Shown in pieces: positions 1 through 8,900 of a DNA stretch of 35,752 bases. Position 1 is the first letter of the stretch, and the number at the start of each line of letters is the position of its first letter. The translations under genes and the position numbers were made by a program. This DNA is from JANQLU01 sp964434955 (GTDB lineage Bacteria; Planctomycetota; Planctomycetia; Pirellulales; Pirellulaceae): contig CAYSXI010000035.1 of the NCBI GenBank assembly GCA_964434955.1, positions 1 to 35,752 of the forward strand. The letters are read 5' to 3'. A model generated the notes under the pieces. The model made no database searches. It had not been told where the DNA came from and was given only the letters and a program-made list of their open reading frames with translations.

Positions 1-763
1 AACAAGTGCAGGCTGCCTTGTAACCGAACATTTGGTCTTCATAGGTTTCAACAGGACCGATCACAACGTCGATTTCATTTGACTTCATGTCCATCCATAG
101 CATGTCGCTTGGCTGGTATTCATTCGAGCGAAGTGCCTGTGCGCGTGCCTCAAGGTATTTTTTAAAGCCCGCATCCTTTGCCAGGTCAGCCGCTTCCTCG
201 AGCTTGTCTGCCGTGGCGTCGAATTCCTGCTTGAAGAATTCGCTGTAAGGAATTGAAACCAGCGGAAGCCCACTCCCGCGTCGAACCATCGTGTAAAGAT
301 TTTTCAACTTCTTTTCGAGCGCGGGCATCTTGGCAACGATTTCATTGAACTCTTTCTTGCTCATATCCTGAGGATAAAAATTCGCGCCCTTGGGCTTGGG
401 GCCCACGCCCTCGACGAACGATCGATTGTTTTGAAGCCGGTCCCAGGGGCCATAATTGACTTCCGCGAATCGAGCAAGGTTGGGATTGGCCCTGAGCTTT
501 TTCATTAGCTGATCGCGATCGCCATAGGCTTGTTTCCAGAAGGCCAAATGCATCTGCTCTCCCGCCTCAATCAATACCCCAACCATTTTCTTCTGATTCT
601 CATTCAGATGTTCAAGGTCACTCGTAAGCCGGACTGTCGCGTAGCGCGTTAGCTCCCTCTCGCTCAGGACATCTTGATTTTCCTGGGCGACTAAACGCAG
701 GTTTCCCAAGACAAAAAAAGCGAAGAACAACATGAGAAGGTGTAAAACCAATGAGAAACGCAT
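1..763 (-). CDS. M49-like (dipeptidyl-peptidase III family) exported peptidase, N-terminal part
   Basis: The reading frame opens at the ATG at 763 and runs without a stop off the window start, giving about 254 residues. The N-terminus is a hydrophobic signal peptide ending near LRLVAQ, so the protein is probably periplasmic. Around residues 220-250 I see SDMLWMDMKSNEID followed by GPVETYEDQMFGYKAA. I recognise this pattern from bacterial M49-like zinc hydrolases, where it precedes the zinc site. The HExxGH-type zinc motif that would prove the family lies outside the window, so catalysis cannot be judged. Classical DPP III is cytosolic, whereas this copy appears exported. The gene diverges from the M28 peptidase gene at 852 across 88 bases, which suggests shared control of peptide breakdown. 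I am fairly sure of the gene and moderately sure of the family. Confidence 0.75.
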   Translation of the reverse strand, partial: MRFSLVLHLLMLFFAFFVLGNLRLVAQENQDVLSERELTRYATVRLTSDLEHLNENQKKMVGVLIEAGEQMHLAFWKQAYGDRDQLMKKLRANPNLARFAEVNYGPWDRLQNNRSFVEGVGPKPKGANFYPQDMSKKEFNEIVAKMPALEKKLKNLYTMVRRGSGLPLVSIPYSEFFKQEFDATADKLEEAADLAKDAGFKKYLEARAQALRSNEYQPSDMLWMDMKSNEIDVVIGPVETYEDQMFGYKAACTC

Positions 764-851
764 AAACCACTCCGGTGGGACCAGGACCAAGTATCGATAT
801 TCGTCAGACTGATTATTGTGGTATAACCAGACGCTTTCAATCGCCAACGGA

Positions 852-2675
852 ATGGAGAACATGAATTCGGCGTCGAAGAGTAACCCATTGAATGCGAACG
901 GGACGCAGAACGAATCCCCGTCGGCGCAACCAGCAACGGAGTCAAAGTGGCTTTTTCCGGCGATTGCTCTGACATGGATAGCAATTGCGGCCTTCGGTGC
1001 TCATCGATTCCAAGGCCCTTCAGCCAAAGCCACCGACGTGCCGGAAACCGAGTTTAGTGCGGGCCGTACGCTGGAAATTCTAGAAGCCGTCGTCGGTGAC
1101 GGCATACCCCACGAGTCGGGCTCCGAACAGAACAAGATTGTTCGCGAGCGAATCATCCAGCAGTTCGAAAAACTTGGCTATCAAGTCGAGACGCAGGAAT
1201 CGACCGCGATCCGGTTGCCAGAAGGAGAACCGGTGGAGCTTGTCAACTTGATGATTCGACTGAAAGGGAAAAATCACGGGACGGACCAACAACGCACGAT
1301 CATCGCGCTTTCGCATTACGACTCAAAGCCCGGCGCTGGCGGGGCGGCGGACGATGGCGTTGCCGTCGCATGCTCGATCGAAATCGCTCGCATGCTGAAA
1401 GGAAGCGAGCCACTCAATCACGACGTTCTGTTCGTGATCACCGACGGCGAAGAGTTCGGCCTTTTGGGTGCCAAGGCATTTGTTGCCGAGCATGAATATG
1501 CAAAGGAATGCGATGTTGTGATCAACCTCGAAGCCAGAGGAACATCCGGGCCGAGCTTGATGTTCGAAACCAACGATGACAATGCGCGACTGATCCCCAT
1601 TTTTGATCGCGCTGTCCACCGCCCCATGTGCAGTTCTCTCTTTTTTGAAATCTATAAAAGGCTGCCAAACGACACGGACTTCACGGAATTTCGGAAAGCC
1701 GGATATGCCGGGTATAACTTCGCGTTCATTGGCAACGTGAAATACTACCACACTCCGGAGGACCGAATCCAAAATGTGAACCACCGAAGCGTCCAACATC
1801 ATGGCGACAACCTGTTGGGATTGATTCGCGGGTTGGACAAGACGGACCAATTTCGGCCTACCGACTCCGAGGCTGATTTCTTTGTTTACTTTGATCTGTT
1901 CGGTTTCAAGATCTTTTACTGGCCCGCCTTTTGGTCCTGGCTGATTCTTTTGGCGGCGATTCCTGGATTCCTGTTCGCCGGTTGGCGCCTCGCCCGAAGA
2001 GTGGAACCAACGTCGAGTTCTGAAATGAGATCGGAAGACGTGGCGAAACGTGAAGTGCTTTTTGCGATCGCGAGAGTTTTTGATTTCGGTTACCTGGCGC
2101 TGTTTGTTTTCATCATGTGGCTGGGCGTCTGTGCGTTGCACATGGGGCTTTGGTCGGCCGAAATGTTTAGCGGATTTGGCTGGATTAATGCGGCCTTGGC
2201 CTGTGAACTCAGTTATTGGTTCATTGCGATCGGAGCCGCATTTATCTTTGCGTGGCTATTTGAACAGCGCGAGCGGGCAAAGTCCCTTTTCCTGATGATC
2301 CTGGCAAGCTGGTTTGTGGTTTCGGTACCCACCATTATCTTTCTGGTCGGTGGTTCCTACCTGTTTGTCGTCCCTCTGTTGATTTCAAGTCTGCTCGCAA
2401 TTCCGATTGCCATGTTTGGTCGATCAAGGCGCTTCGAGTGGCTGTTGTTTGTATTTGCGGTCTCGGTCGGATTGTTCTGGTTGCCGTTGGAGCGAATGTT
2501 CTACGATGGGGTGGGATTCCAGATGCAAGCGATCTTGATAGGGCGTGTCCTTTTGGTGACATCGACACTGATTCCCGTCATCATGTTGACGGCAAAACGA
2601 TTCATTCCGATCTACGGATGCCTGTTTGCGTTTCTTGGCTTCGCGTGTTCCGTGTTTGCCGTGGTTGCGAATTAA
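852..2675 (+). CDS. Membrane-anchored M28-family metallopeptidase with C-terminal multi-pass membrane domain
   Basis: This protein of about 607 residues has one N-terminal membrane segment (about residues 33-50), then an M28 zinc aminopeptidase domain, then about seven further hydrophobic segments from residue 350 to the end. M28 signatures are SHYDSKPGAGGAADDG (first zinc His and bridging Asp), TDGEEFGLLG (catalytic and zinc Glu), INLEARGT (the third acidic ligand position carries Glu) and YYHTPEDR (last zinc His). The layout resembles vacuolar-membrane-type M28 proteases, a soluble peptidase on a polytopic anchor. The catalytic domain is probably periplasmic. The start is uncertain: an upstream in-frame TTG exists at 816, while ATG codons at 852 and 861 both precede the first membrane segment. 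I chose 852. The AbgT-type transporter gene follows 92 bases downstream, so peptide cleavage may be linked to product uptake; that link is inference. Confidence 0.88.
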   Translation: MENMNSASKSNPLNANGTQNESPSAQPATESKWLFPAIALTWIAIAAFGAHRFQGPSAKATDVPETEFSAGRTLEILEAVVGDGIPHESGSEQNKIVRERIIQQFEKLGYQVETQESTAIRLPEGEPVELVNLMIRLKGKNHGTDQQRTIIALSHYDSKPGAGGAADDGVAVACSIEIARMLKGSEPLNHDVLFVITDGEEFGLLGAKAFVAEHEYAKECDVVINLEARGTSGPSLMFETNDDNARLIPIFDRAVHRPMCSSLFFEIYKRLPNDTDFTEFRKAGYAGYNFAFIGNVKYYHTPEDRIQNVNHRSVQHHGDNLLGLIRGLDKTDQFRPTDSEADFFVYFDLFGFKIFYWPAFWSWLILLAAIPGFLFAGWRLARRVEPTSSSEMRSEDVAKREVLFAIARVFDFGYLALFVFIMWLGVCALHMGLWSAEMFSGFGWINAALACELSYWFIAIGAAFIFAWLFEQRERAKSLFLMILASWFVVSVPTIIFLVGGSYLFVVPLLISSLLAIPIAMFGRSRRFEWLLFVFAVSVGLFWLPLERMFYDGVGFQMQAILIGRVLLVTSTLIPVIMLTAKRFIPIYGCLFAFLGFACSVFAVVAN

Positions 2676-2767
2676 ATCAAAAAAATCTCAACTGCTTGAC
2701 TTGCAACGCGTTGAATCGCTTCCGAAAATCAATGCGTCAAATTTGAAAATTTCTTGCGCAAAAAGCC

Positions 2768-4621
2768 ATGAACGAACCCGTTGAAAAAAAGCCGACCGAA
2801 GCCGACCAACCCAAGGGATTCCTCGTCAAGATTCTTGATCGCATTGAATGGGCGGGAAACAAGTTGCCGGATCCGGCCGTTTTGTTTTTGTGCGGAATGC
2901 TTCTGGTTTGGGTTCTGTCGGCCGGTTTGTCGACGATGGATTTCAAGGAAATCGATCCTCGAAGCAACAGCGAAATCCAGATCGTCAACCTTTTGACATT
3001 TGAGAAGTTCGCTGAGTTTCTATCGCACATGGTAGAGGACTTTGTCGGATTTCACCCGCTCGGGGTTGTTCTCGTTGCCTTGCTCGGAGTTGGCGTTGCG
3101 GAAACTTCAGGTTTTCTGAATGCCTGTTTGAAATCGCTGCTCAACATTACTCCGGTGAAGTTATTGACGCCGATGTTGATTCTGGTGGCGATCATGAGTC
3201 ACACAGCCGCGGATGCCGGATATGTCCTGGTGATTCCGATCGGCGGTGTCATGTTTTACGCGGCCGGACGGCATCCACTGGCGGGAATTGCGGCCGCGTT
3301 TGCCGGTGTCTCCGGCGGCTTCAGCGCCAACTTCATTCCCTCCGGAATCGATCCTCTGCTTTCAGGATTGACTCAGGAAGGCGCCGCAATCGTGGACCCC
3401 GAAGTTGGTGTGAACCCGCTTTGCAACTGGTTCTTCATGAGCGTGTCATCGATTTTGATTGTCCTTGTCGGCTGGTTTTTGACCGACAAAGTCATCGAGC
3501 CCCGACTGAGAGGAACCGAAATCGATGGCGACCCGGAACAGATGCCGCAAATGCCCGAGCTTACTGACGCCGAAAAGCGAGGAATGTGGATGGGCATTGT
3601 CTCGATTGTAATCGGACTGGGGCTACTAACCGCGTGGGCATTGCCGCAAAAATCGGCTCTTCGCGATTCACTCGGAAACCTGACGAGCTACCGCAATTCG
3701 GAACGAAACATCGGGCTCGAATTCAAGGAGGGAACCGCCGAAATTTCTACGATCACCGAAAAGGGCCCGGCGGCGGCCGCGACCCTTCAAGTAGGTGACA
3801 CAATCAAGAAAATCCGCTTGCCTGGCAAGGGCGACACCGATGTGCAGACGGAAGACGCGGCAGCGCAACTGCAGAAGCTGTCACCGGGAACGCCTTACCT
3901 GATCAAGATCGATCGCGGCGGCGAAGAGATACCACTTATCTACAGTCCCGCGGCGATTCCTGGCGCGCCCATGATGCAGGCCATCGTCCCAATCATCTTT
4001 TTGATTTTCATTTTGCCGGGCCTGGTCCACGGATACGTTTCTGGCAAATTCAAGAACCATCGCGATGTTGTTAAAGGCATGGCAAAAACCATGGAAACCA
4101 TGGGCTACTACCTGGTGCTCGTTTTCTTTGCCGCACTTTTCATCAAGGCATTTACGGTTTCCAACATTGGAACACTGCTGGCCGTGAAGGGCGCCAATTT
4201 CATCAAAGAATCGGGGGCACCGGTCTGGGTGACGGTGCTTGGAATCATCCTGTTGGCGGCTTCGGTGAACTTGCTCGTCGGTTCGGCTTCGGCCAAATGG
4301 GCGATGTTGGCGCCAATTTTTGTGCCGATGTTGATGTTGGCCGGGAAACCAGGAGTCTCGCCGGAATTCACCCAAGCGGCTTACCGCGTCGGTGATTCGA
4401 CGACGAACATCATCACCCCGATGATGCCTTACTTCCCGTTGGTCGTTGTTTTCTGTCAACGCTATGTCAAGAAAACCGGAATCGGAACCGTCACAGCCAT
4501 GATGTTGCCTTTCTCGATTACGTTCCTGATTATCTGGTCGATCTTCCTGATTCTTTACTGGAAGTTGGGTTTGCCACTCGGACTTGACGCGCCGTACACG
4601 TATTCGGTGCCTGGCAGTTAA
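2768..4621 (+). CDS. AbgT-family transporter with inserted PDZ-like domain
   Basis: This 617-residue polytopic protein belongs to the AbgT family, which includes the p-aminobenzoyl-glutamate importer of E. coli and drug or sulfonamide exporters. Family landmarks are the N-terminal GNKLPDPAVLF segment, MSHTAADAGYVLVIPIGG, GGFSANFIPSGIDPLLSG, and near the end VNLLVGSASAKWAMLAPIF and YRVGDSTTNIITPMMPYFP. Between about residues 310 and 395, where ordinary family members have a short loop, there is an extra segment reading NIGLEFKEGTAEISTITEKG, then PAAAATLQVGDTIKKI and SPGTPYLIKIDRGGEE, which looks like a PDZ domain. Transport resumes at IVPIIFLIFILPGLVHGYVSGK. No Shine-Dalgarno motif precedes the ATG. 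Substrate and direction of transport cannot be read from the sequence. The adjacent M28 peptidase makes a peptide or aminoacyl-glutamate substrate plausible. Confidence 0.92.
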   Translation: MNEPVEKKPTEADQPKGFLVKILDRIEWAGNKLPDPAVLFLCGMLLVWVLSAGLSTMDFKEIDPRSNSEIQIVNLLTFEKFAEFLSHMVEDFVGFHPLGVVLVALLGVGVAETSGFLNACLKSLLNITPVKLLTPMLILVAIMSHTAADAGYVLVIPIGGVMFYAAGRHPLAGIAAAFAGVSGGFSANFIPSGIDPLLSGLTQEGAAIVDPEVGVNPLCNWFFMSVSSILIVLVGWFLTDKVIEPRLRGTEIDGDPEQMPQMPELTDAEKRGMWMGIVSIVIGLGLLTAWALPQKSALRDSLGNLTSYRNSERNIGLEFKEGTAEISTITEKGPAAAATLQVGDTIKKIRLPGKGDTDVQTEDAAAQLQKLSPGTPYLIKIDRGGEEIPLIYSPAAIPGAPMMQAIVPIIFLIFILPGLVHGYVSGKFKNHRDVVKGMAKTMETMGYYLVLVFFAALFIKAFTVSNIGTLLAVKGANFIKESGAPVWVTVLGIILLAASVNLLVGSASAKWAMLAPIFVPMLMLAGKPGVSPEFTQAAYRVGDSTTNIITPMMPYFPLVVVFCQRYVKKTGIGTVTAMMLPFSITFLIIWSIFLILYWKLGLPLGLDAPYTYSVPGS

Positions 4622-4732
4622 ATTGTAATTTTAGTTTCTAGTCGCTAGTTCAGATTTGAGCGAAAGAGCGAATTTGGCTTCGTTGGTTGCTCGGATCCAC
4701 TCGCTTGCGCTTCGTGCTTGTATTGAATTTTG

Positions 4733-4754
4733 AAATCTCAAATATCAAATCTCA
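4733..4754. repeat. Short direct repeat in convergent intergenic region
   Basis: The 8-mer AAATCTCA occurs at 4733-4740 and again at 4747-4754, separated by AATATC. It sits in a 213-base gap between the convergent transporter and SRPBCC genes. I see no coding potential or clear terminator in this gap. Confidence 0.5.
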
Positions 4755-4809
4755 GATTCGATCTCGCGATAATCACGCATTTCCCTCAAACCCTTTCCCC
4801 CAACTCACA

Positions 4810-4829
4810 ACTACAAACTACAAACTACA
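4810..4829. repeat. Microsatellite-like ACTACAA repeat
   Basis: About 2.9 tandem copies of the 7-mer ACTACAA lie just beyond the 3' end of the SRPBCC gene. This is low-complexity intergenic sequence, without evidence of function. Confidence 0.6.
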
Positions 4830-4834
4830 CCGCT

Positions 4835-5383
4835 TCACTCAATCTTCTTATCCAAAGGCCAGTTTTTGGAGAGGCTGGCTTTGGGACTCATGAAGCCGGT
4901 CAACGCGCTCATGACCATGATGAACTTGGCCATTCCATTGGCTTTGCCGCCCGTTTCGACATAGTGCTTCAAAGCCTTGACGATAAACGTTCCGCCCTGA
5001 GCCATCTGCTTTTCCGTCTTGGTTCCCTTCGGAATCTCTGTCGACGTCAAAGTGTATTCCGTACCGCCCTCAATTTCCTTGAGTTCATGCGTGATCTTGC
5101 AAACCGGATCGTCAAAATTCGTGAATTTGAAAGTCATGGAATAAAGCCGTGGCGGATCCAATTCAAGAACTTCACCAACGACCCCGGTGTACTTCCCGTT
5201 CTTGGAACGCATGCGGACCGGTGCTCCAGGCGCGAGAGTCGTGGTGTGCATCACCGTTCCAAAAAAGAAAGGCAGGACTTCCCCCTCTTTGGTCAAAGCA
5301 TCCCAGACTTGTTGAATGGGTGCGTTGATAATGATTCGCGAAACCTGCGTGGCCAGTTCGGCAGAATTTGGTTCGTTGTTCAT
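4835..5383 (-). CDS. SRPBCC (AHSA1/START-like) domain protein
   Basis: This 182-residue protein has the SRPBCC fold signature of AHSA1-like proteins: IIINAPIQQVWDALTKEGEV near the N-terminus, then GAPVRMRS, LELDPPRLYSMTFK and a terminal helix containing GGTFIVKALKHYVE. Such proteins bind hydrophobic ligands in a helix-grip pocket and are typically cytosolic; there is no signal peptide. The gene lies 50 bases downstream of an ArsR-family regulator gene on the same strand. ArsR-SRPBCC pairs are common in bacteria and the two are probably co-transcribed. The ligand is unknown. The C-terminal stretch after residue 160 (LTGFMSPKASLSKNWPLDKK) extends past the usual domain. Confidence 0.85.
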   Translation of the reverse strand: MNNEPNSAELATQVSRIIINAPIQQVWDALTKEGEVLPFFFGTVMHTTTLAPGAPVRMRSKNGKYTGVVGEVLELDPPRLYSMTFKFTNFDDPVCKITHELKEIEGGTEYTLTSTEIPKGTKTEKQMAQGGTFIVKALKHYVETGGKANGMAKFIMVMSALTGFMSPKASLSKNWPLDKKIE

Positions 5384-5433
5384 CGTTTGCCTTTCATGAT
5401 TTCACTTTGAACAGGGGACGAAGTCGCTCAAAT

Positions 5434-5844
5434 TTATTTGGATTTACTTTTCTTCTTTTTCTTTGCTTTGCCTTGGCTCGTTTTTTCACCGGTCGCTTTC
5501 TTGCTACCAGCTTTGTCTTTCGCCGCCGCCTCGACCTTGTATTTAAGATCAACGGCTTGCGAAGCCCAAAACGAGCTGTACTCGGTCGTCCATCGATCGT
5601 AGATCATCTGGATCGGTACCGCGTTGAAATAGAGTTCTCGATTGCGTCCCTGTTTGCGAGGAATGATCAGCTGCGCCTGTTCCAACACGCGCAGATGCTT
5701 CATTACGGCAATTCGACTGGTTTCAAAATACTTGCAGACATCGTTGACATTGCAGCCAGGCATTTGCTTGACCAAATCCAGGATGCAACGTCGCGACCGA
5801 TTCCCCAAGGCAATGAATACCAGGTCCATCGATTCAGGTTTCAT
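5434..5844 (-). CDS. ArsR-family winged-helix transcriptional regulator with lysine-rich tail
   Basis: This 136-residue protein begins with an ArsR-type winged helix: FIALGNRSRRCILDLV, the recognition region NVNDVCKYFETSRIAVMKHL, and the wing RKQGRNRELYF. It lacks the classic ELCVCDL metal-binding motif, so it is probably not a metal sensor but belongs to the ArsR group paired with SRPBCC genes. From about residue 100 onward the protein becomes a basic low-complexity tail ending KAKKKKKSKSK, which is unusual for the family and could add non-specific DNA affinity. The ATG at 5844 directly abuts a 20-bp palindrome (5845-5864) that overlaps a candidate -10 element. This fits autorepression of the two-gene operon. 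Confidence 0.88.
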   Translation of the reverse strand: MKPESMDLVFIALGNRSRRCILDLVKQMPGCNVNDVCKYFETSRIAVMKHLRVLEQAQLIIPRKQGRNRELYFNAVPIQMIYDRWTTEYSSFWASQAVDLKYKVEAAAKDKAGSKKATGEKTSQGKAKKKKKSKSK

Positions 5845-5864
5845 ATGTAACCAATAGGTTACAT
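5845..5864. promoter_or_regulatory. Palindromic operator candidate of the ArsR-SRPBCC operon
   Basis: There is a perfect inverted repeat, ATGTAACC - AATA - GGTTACAT, immediately upstream of the ArsR start codon and overlapping the predicted -10 box at 5856-5861. Its position suits binding by a dimeric winged-helix repressor. The symmetry is seen directly; binding is inferred. Confidence 0.65.
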
Positions 5865-5884
5865 GTCAGCAAGGCCGATTTCAA
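5856..5884 (-). promoter_or_regulatory. Candidate sigma70-type promoter of the arsR-like gene
   Basis: Read on the - strand, TTGAAA (5884-5879) and TAACCT (5861-5856) are separated by 17 bases. The -10 is weak. Transcription would start almost at the start codon, giving a nearly leaderless mRNA. The -10 lies inside the palindrome, as expected for a repressed promoter. Confidence 0.45.
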
Positions 5885-5894
5885 GCGGCAAATT

Positions 5895-5925
5895 CAAAAA
5901 AAAAGCTGCCCCGAAGGACAGCTTT
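5895..5925 (-). terminator. Intrinsic terminator of the BNR-repeat protein gene
   Basis: On the - strand the sequence reads stem AAAGCTGTCC, loop TTCG, stem GGGCAGCTTT (one G-U pair), followed by a run of nine T that begins in the stem. It begins about 30 bases after the stop codon of the gene ending at 5954. The UUCG tetraloop plus U-tract is a classic rho-independent terminator. Confidence 0.88.
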
Positions 5926-5953
5926 GAGTTTCATGCAGAAATACCAGGAAGGA

Positions 5954-8900
5954 TTATTTCCAGTCCGGGATCTTTCGTCCGGGAGTCCATGGAGCGCCCG
6001 CCGCATCAAGCTTTTTCTCGAGTGCCGGGATCTTGGCACTCACGATCGGCTTGAGCTTGGCCAAGGCTTCTTTGAACTCGGCTTCGATGATCGCCAACTG
6101 CGACTTGTGGGTTCCGGTTGGACCTTCGTCGGAGCCCATGATGCCGAACATGGCGGTTCTCAATCGACTGTTGAAACCAGGATAAGCCGACTCATTCCGA
6201 CGACTTTTGGTCGGGTCGCCGTTGAACATTTCCATGACGTTCATCAAATCGGTTTTGGCTGCCCGAATCTCATTGAGAATCGTCGGATCCAAGAGCTTGG
6301 AATTCTGAGCCAGGCTTTCGAAGGAATCCAGTTTCGTACTGGCTTCGGAAGCGACCTGGCTGGCCGCATTCACTGCGTTGGCCAATTTACCGATCTGGCT
6401 GGCAAAAGCCATCATGCCCTCTCGATCCACGTTTTGGCTGTTGCCAAAGTTCAGTGGTTCGATTTCGAAACCGACAGGTTTTACGAGCTGAGTGACTTTA
6501 CCGTCCACCATTTGCGAAACGTCAACCGTGTATTTGCCAGGCAAGGCAACGGGGCCCCGCATCTGGCCATAGTTGGCATGATTGTAACGCCAGGTAACAC
6601 TGTGCATTCCGCGCGAGGTGGAACCACGAAGTCGATTGACGACTTGGCCTTTAGCGTCGCGAATCGTCAACCACACGACCGGAGCGATTTCGCGATCCTC
6701 GGCTTTCAGTTCCTCCCAGGTCGGGTAGGGAACGTCTTTGTTGGCAGCCGCCAGGCGCCGGTCTTTTGACTTACGAACCGACTTTTTCGTTTGCAGCGAC
6801 TTGGCCAAATGATAACGGATGGTCACTCCCACCGGTGGGTTGGCCGCCGAATAGAAATTCGCACCCTGAAAAGCACGACGCCCAACAGCCAGTGGTGCCG
6901 ACTCCTGGTACATCAATCCTTTTTTGATCGAGAAGATCTTGTTTTCTTTCGTCGTATTGGGCGTCAACTCGCGAAGCGTCGAGTAGTTATCAAGAATGAA
7001 AAACCCTCGACCGAATGAGGCCAAGACAACGTCGTTTTCACGTTCCTGGATTTCGATGTCGCGGATGGCCACAGTGGGTAGTCCGCCGCGAATCTGCGTC
7101 CAGTTTTCACCGCCGTCCAAGGTCACGAAGCAACCAAACTCGGTGCCGCAGAACATGATTTCTTTTTTGACGTGATCCTGCTTCAAAGCATAAACGCTTC
7201 CACGTTCTGGCAAGTTCGACGTGATGTTGGTCCAGGTCTTTCCGCGGTCCGTGGATTTGACCACGTAAGGCTTGAAGTCACCCCGTTTATGATTGTTGAC
7301 GGCAACGTAGACCGTGTCGGGATCATGCAAGTCCGCTTCGATGTCATTGATGTAGCCAAACTCCGGTACGTCCAAGTCGCCGAATCGACTCACGCCGCGC
7401 CAGGTCTTTCCGCCATCTTCGGTGACTTGCACCATCCCATCATCCGTTCCGACGTAAATCAAACCCTCGACTTTGGGTGATTCGCTAACTGAAACGATGG
7501 TTCCGTACAAGGAAGTCGACGCGTTCTTGGCGACCGTATCAACACCCCAAACGCGGCCCATGACTTTGAGCTTGTTTCGATCGAGGTTTCGTGAGAGGTC
7601 GCCACTAATGGCTTTCCAGTTGTCTCCGCGATCATCGCTTTGGAAAAGAATTTGCGATCCGTAGTAGATCCGCTTGCTGTTGTGAGGAGAAATGGCCAAT
7701 GCCGAATCCCAGTTCCAGCGAAGTGCAGGTCCGCCCTTGGCCGGTTGCGGTTTGATGTCGATTCGCAAACCGGTTTTGCGGTTGAATCGGACCAGACCAC
7801 CGTACTGCCATTGCGAGTAGACGGTGTTCGGATCTTCCGGGTCAACGGCCGGATCGAATCCGTCGCCGAATACGGTGATGAACCAATCGCTGTTTCGGAT
7901 CCCGTGAATATTGGTGGTTCGAGAAGGCCCGCCTTGGGTCGCGTTATCCTGGGTCCCACCATAGACATAGTAGAAAGGACGATCATTGCTGACCGCGACT
8001 TTGTAAAACTGGGTCAAAGGCAAATTGGCTTTGTAATCATATGTTTTGCCGCGATCCCACGTCTCGTAGACGCCACCGTCACATCCAATGATCAAGTGAT
8101 CTTCGTCCTGCGGGTCGATAACGATGGCGTGATTGTCGACATGCTTGTCGGCTTCGCCAAGATTCACAAACGTTCGTCCGCCGTCTTCACTGACTTTCAT
8201 GTACGTATCAAGTGAGTAAATTCGATCCATCTTGTGCGGGCAAGGAACGATCTCCTGATAATATTGCGCGCTGGACGAGTTGTAGCTGCTCATACGAGTC
8301 CAAGATTCGCCGCGATTGCTGCTGCGGAAAAAACCGCCCTGACCTTCGGCCGCCTCAACCAGTGCATAAATGACTTCCGAGTTATGTGGCGAAATGGCCA
8401 TTCCGATTCGTCCTTTGTCGACGCCCGGGAGTCCGCGATTGATTTTTCTCCAATTGTTTCCGCCGTCCGTCGACTTATACAGGCTCGACTCGGGGCCACC
8501 ATTGATCAAAACCCAGGTATGACGCCGGCGTTGGTAAGCGGAGGCATACATGATTTTTGGATTTTTGGGATCAAGCAGAACTTCGTTGACGCCCGTATTT
8601 TCGCTGATCTCAAGAATTTTCGTCCAGGTCTTACCGCCGTCGGTTGTCTTATAGAGTCCGCGGTCGCCGCCTTCTTTCCAAAGCGGTCCTTGCGCGGCGA
8701 CAAAAACGGTATTGGAATCTTTGGGGTGAACAACGATTTTTCCAATGTGTTCACTGTCTCCAAGTCCGACCTTCTTGAATGACGCACCGCCATCGGTGGA
8801 TTTGTAAAGTCCGTCGCCGTAACCGACACTTCGCTGAGAGTTGTTCTCACCGGTTCCAACCCAAATCGTAAATCGATCGTTCGGGTCGATGGTCACGCAC

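Noticed and set aside
1323..2141. 272-codon open frame on the - strand inside the M28 peptidase gene
   Set aside because: It is antisense to a gene with clear M28 motifs, and its translation is Arg/Gln-rich with no domain; it is a shadow of codon bias.
2696..2724. TTGACT at 2696-2701 as a promoter for the AbgT gene
   Set aside because: No acceptable -10 is found 16-18 bases downstream, so I did not call a promoter; co-transcription with the M28 gene is equally likely.
4687..4893. Short + strand frame in the transporter-SRPBCC gap
   Set aside because: It covers low-complexity repeats and runs antisense into the SRPBCC gene; no ribosome-binding site or domain.
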